From Actinomycetes bacterium (lineage in GTDB: Bacteria; Actinomycetota; Acidimicrobiia; Acidimicrobiales; RAAP-2): a stretch of 6,980 nucleotides of DNA. The position numbers and the translations under genes are program-made. The notes beneath the pieces are model-generated. The model was not told the DNA's origin, did no database searches, and was given only the letters and a program-made list of their open reading frames with translations. This document shows positions 4,875 through 6,980 of this stretch, one piece after another (the stretch's first letter is position 1; each line of letters starts with the position of its first letter). The DNA lies in assembly GCA_021805305.1 (NCBI GenBank), contig JAJZFO010000201.1, positions 1 through 6,980 on the forward strand, written 5' to 3'.

Positions 4875-6044
4875 TCAGTCCCACCACAGGTCGTGGTTGA
4901 TCACCCCGCGTCCGATCAAGCCCAACTGCACCTGCGAGGTCCCCTCGACGATCGTCAGTTGACGGGCGTCGCGGTAGTACATCTCCACGGGATGGTCCTG
5001 CATGTACCCGGCCGCGCCCAGTAGCTGCACGGCGAGCCCCGAGGCCTTCACCGCCACCTCGGTGGCGTAGTACTTGGCCATCGACAGCTGGGGCACGTAC
5101 TCCTTGGTGTACTTGCCCTGGTCGGCCAGCCACGCCGCGCGATAGGTCAGCAGTCGCGCGGCTTCGATCTCGGTGGCGCATTTGGCGATCTCCCACTGGA
5201 TCCCCTGGAAGTCCGAGATGTGCTGACCGAAGGCCGGGCGATTCTTCGTGTAGTCCGTCGCGTACATGAGCGCCCCCTCGGCCAGACCGATCCCGCGCGC
5301 CGCCACGATCGGGCGCATCGCGTTGAGTGACTGCATGATCAGGAGGAATCCACCCCCGATGACCTGAGCGGGCGCCACTTTGACTTGATCGAAGACCACG
5401 TCGGCGGTGTCGATCCCGCGCACGCCCATCTTGTGGTCGACGCGCGGACGCGACACACCGTCTTGATGGGCCTCCACGATGAAGCATCCGATGTCGCGGT
5501 GGTGGCGCGAGGAGGGATCGCCGGTCTTGGCGAAGACCACGAACCAGTCCGCCTGCATCGCGCCCGAGATCCAGCACTTCGTGCCCGTGATCACGAAGCC
5601 GCCCTCGACGTCGGGGTCGGCCACGGCGCGCGTGCTCATGCCCGCGACGTCGGAACCCGCGCCGGGTTCGGAGAGGCAGAACGAGGCTCGGGTGGTGCCG
5701 GCGGCGATGCCGGGCAGGTAGCGACGCTTCTGTTCCTCGGTACCGGCGATCATCAGGGGGCCCGTCGCCAGTCGCGTCAGGAGCAACATGAGACCGAGCA
5801 CGTTGGAATACTTGGTCACCTCCTCGATGGCCACGGTGAGTCCGAGGATGCCCGCTCCCGAGCCGCCGTAGTCCTCGGGGATGCACAGGCCCAGTAAGTC
5901 CGCCGCGGCGAACTCCTCGAAGATGTCCTGGGGATACTCCGCGCCGAGGTCGATCTCACGGGCGCGGGGTTTGATCTTGTCCTGGGCCAGGCGCCGCACC
6001 ACCGCCTGCAGGCCCAGTAACTCGTCGTTGAGCTCGAAGTCCAT
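4875..6044 (-). CDS. Acyl-CoA dehydrogenase
   Basis: The 389-residue product has the standard length and layout of FAD-dependent acyl-CoA dehydrogenases, which oxidise acyl-CoA to trans-2-enoyl-CoA in fatty-acid or branched amino-acid breakdown and pass electrons to ETF. Seen in order are the N-terminal helical domain (1-115, with GLCIPEDYGGSG at 52-63), the flavin-contacting CLSEPGAGSD (123-132), GFVITGTKCWISGA in the middle beta domain (149-162), MGVRGIDTADVVFD (206-219), and the C-terminal helical domain with NRPAFGQHISDFQGIQ (268-283) and the catalytic base position E367 in IVEGTSQVQ. All key residues are intact. I chose ATG at 6044 (MDFEL, the family's normal start) over an in-frame TTG at 6053. 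GGGAG lies only two bases before this ATG, closer than optimal. Chain-length specificity cannot be assigned. It lies 63 bases downstream of the ferredoxin-reductase-type gene on the same strand. Confidence 0.94.
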   Translation of the reverse strand: MDFELNDELLGLQAVVRRLAQDKIKPRAREIDLGAEYPQDIFEEFAAADLLGLCIPEDYGGSGAGILGLTVAIEEVTKYSNVLGLMLLLTRLATGPLMIAGTEEQKRRYLPGIAAGTTRASFCLSEPGAGSDVAGMSTRAVADPDVEGGFVITGTKCWISGAMQADWFVVFAKTGDPSSRHHRDIGCFIVEAHQDGVSRPRVDHKMGVRGIDTADVVFDQVKVAPAQVIGGGFLLIMQSLNAMRPIVAARGIGLAEGALMYATDYTKNRPAFGQHISDFQGIQWEIAKCATEIEAARLLTYRAAWLADQGKYTKEYVPQLSMAKYYATEVAVKASGLAVQLLGAAGYMQDHPVEMYYRDARQLTIVEGTSQVQLGLIGRGVINHDLWWD

Positions 6045-6107
6045 GACTCCCAAGTTAGCCCCGCGCGCCCACCCGACCCCAGGGCCGAAGTCCCCTGACC
6101 CGAGGTC

Positions 6108-6980
6108 TTACACGCGGGCCGTCCCCGCCCAGGGGGCCTGAGCGAGCGCGTCCTCGAGCGTGGTCGGCGACTCGAGCAGGGTCTTCGAGAGCATCAGGGC
6201 GCGCGGTTGATTGAGGGCCACCAGGCCGGTGACGAGTCCCTGGCGGCTGTAGAGGGCCAGCCACTGACCGGTCTCGGTCTCCTTGACCCGGCGCACGTCG
6301 TCGTCGCGGCGCGGGTGGCCGAGCATCTGGATCTTTCGACCGTACTGGTCGGACCAGAAGTACGGGATGAGAGGCCCCGGTTCCTCACCCGTCATCCAGT
6401 AGCGCGCCAGAGCCGACGCGTGATCGGTCGCGACCTGCCAGTGCTCGATGCGCACGTGCTCTCCCCCCGACCAGGCGAAGTTCGCCACGTCGCCCACCGC
6501 GGCGACGCGCGGCGCGCACTGTTGGCGTTCGTCGACCACCACGCCATTGTCGATGCGTAGCCCGGAGTCCTGCAGCCACTCGACGTTGGGCTGGGCGCCG
6601 ACGCCCACCACGACCGCGCGCGCGGCGAGTCGAGAGCCGTCCTCGAAGACCACGTCGGCGTCGCCCTCGTCACCGACCGCCTCGACGCCGGAGATGCGTT
6701 GGTCGACTCGTAGCTCGATCCCCGCGTCGGCGGGCAGGTCCTCGAGCCAACCAGAGACCTCCTCTCCCAAGACTCCCACGAGGGGTCGGGCCGCCGCCTC
6801 GAGCACCACGGGTCGTAGGCCCCGCGCGGCGAGCGCGGTCGCCACTTCGGCGCCGATGAAACCCGCTCCGATGATCGCGACCACGTCGCCCGGTGCCAGG
6901 TCCGCCAGTCGGCCGCTCAGACGAGCGACGTCGTCGCGCGTGCGCACCTCGTAGAGGACGTCACGGTGCAGCGCTAGACG
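6108..6980 (-). CDS. FAD/NAD(P)-dependent ferredoxin-reductase-type oxidoreductase, N-terminus cut off
   Basis: The visible 290 residues are the C-terminal two-thirds of a pyridine-nucleotide-disulfide-fold ferredoxin reductase, as found with cytochrome P450 or Rieske oxygenase systems. The NAD(P)H-binding Rossmann motif IIGAGFIGAEV lies at visible residues 36-46, VVVGVGAQPN at 123-132, the FAD-binding AAVGDVANF at 160-168, and the C-terminal reductase domain with IPYFWSDQYGRKIQMLGHP at 205-223. The frame stays open through the right edge (RLALHRDVLYE before the in-frame GTG at 6947), so that GTG is internal; the missing part should carry the N-terminal FAD GxGxxG motif. No cysteine pair of disulfide reductases is seen in this portion, as expected of this subfamily. 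It may be co-transcribed with the acyl-CoA dehydrogenase 63 bases downstream. Its redox partner is not in the window. Confidence 0.92.
   Translation of the reverse strand, partial: RLALHRDVLYEVRTRDDVARLSGRLADLAPGDVVAIIGAGFIGAEVATALAARGLRPVVLEAAARPLVGVLGEEVSGWLEDLPADAGIELRVDQRISGVEAVGDEGDADVVFEDGSRLAARAVVVGVGAQPNVEWLQDSGLRIDNGVVVDERQQCAPRVAAVGDVANFAWSGGEHVRIEHWQVATDHASALARYWMTGEEPGPLIPYFWSDQYGRKIQMLGHPRRDDDVRRVKETETGQWLALYSRQGLVTGLVALNQPRALMLSKTLLESPTTLEDALAQAPWAGTARV

Noticed and set aside
4846..5886. A 346-codon minus-strand open frame inside the acyl-CoA dehydrogenase region
   Set aside because: It is an out-of-frame shadow with Arg/Gly/His-rich composition; the overlapping frame has every acyl-CoA dehydrogenase motif.
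6045..6107. Hairpin CAGGG...CCCTG between the reductase and the dehydrogenase
   Set aside because: Only five base pairs with no T-tract; too weak to call a terminator.
1..6980. CRISPR array, insertion sequence, tRNA/rRNA or phage attachment site
   Set aside because: No spaced direct repeats, transposase, terminal inverted repeats or RNA-gene motifs were found on either strand.

Overview
The window is high-GC bacterial DNA with tightly packed genes. A DUF3039 protein, an orphan Lrp/AsnC ligand-binding domain, a HicA-like 91-residue protein and an actinobacterial-style TrmA-family methyltransferase together point to an actinobacterium. Placement near Acidimicrobiia is only a guess from overall flavour. 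The left edge is almost certainly an assembly edge: bases 1-24 equal part of the reverse complement of the Illumina P5 flow-cell adapter. This looks like the end of a draft or metagenome contig rather than a natural boundary.

Layout, left to right. Positions 1-33 are adapter remnant plus an A-run. Positions 34-348 hold no supportable gene, and a GC-rich hairpin at 313-350 sits over the stop codon of the first gene. Positions 349-4329 hold six genes, all on the minus strand and so read right to left: a DUF3039 small putative metal-binding protein, an NAD(P)H-dependent FMN reductase, a class I glutamine amidotransferase, a TrmA/RlmD-family RNA methyltransferase with Fe-S cysteines and a TRAM domain, a HicA-like small protein, and a YaaA-family peroxide-stress protein. 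Gaps are 37, -1 (TAATG overlap), 9, 59 and 10 bases, so most or all of these could be one transcript.

On the plus strand, starting only 14 bases from the DUF3039 start codon and diverging from it, are a 73-residue basic protein ending in a zinc-ribbon-like CxxC...H motif and a small Lrp/AsnC-type ligand-binding (RAM) domain protein without a DNA-binding domain. On the minus strand again, converging on the Lrp gene, are an acyl-CoA dehydrogenase and, upstream of it, the C-terminal 290 residues of an FAD/NAD(P) ferredoxin-reductase-type flavoprotein cut by the right edge.

Functionally this is mostly ordinary actinobacterial housekeeping: RNA modification, redox flavoenzymes, oxidative-stress protection and acyl-CoA oxidation. 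I did not find a convincing undescribed system. The points most worth a second look are the adapter contamination, the orphan HicA-like gene without a HicB partner, and the back-to-back pair of small cysteine-containing proteins sharing a very short divergent start region.
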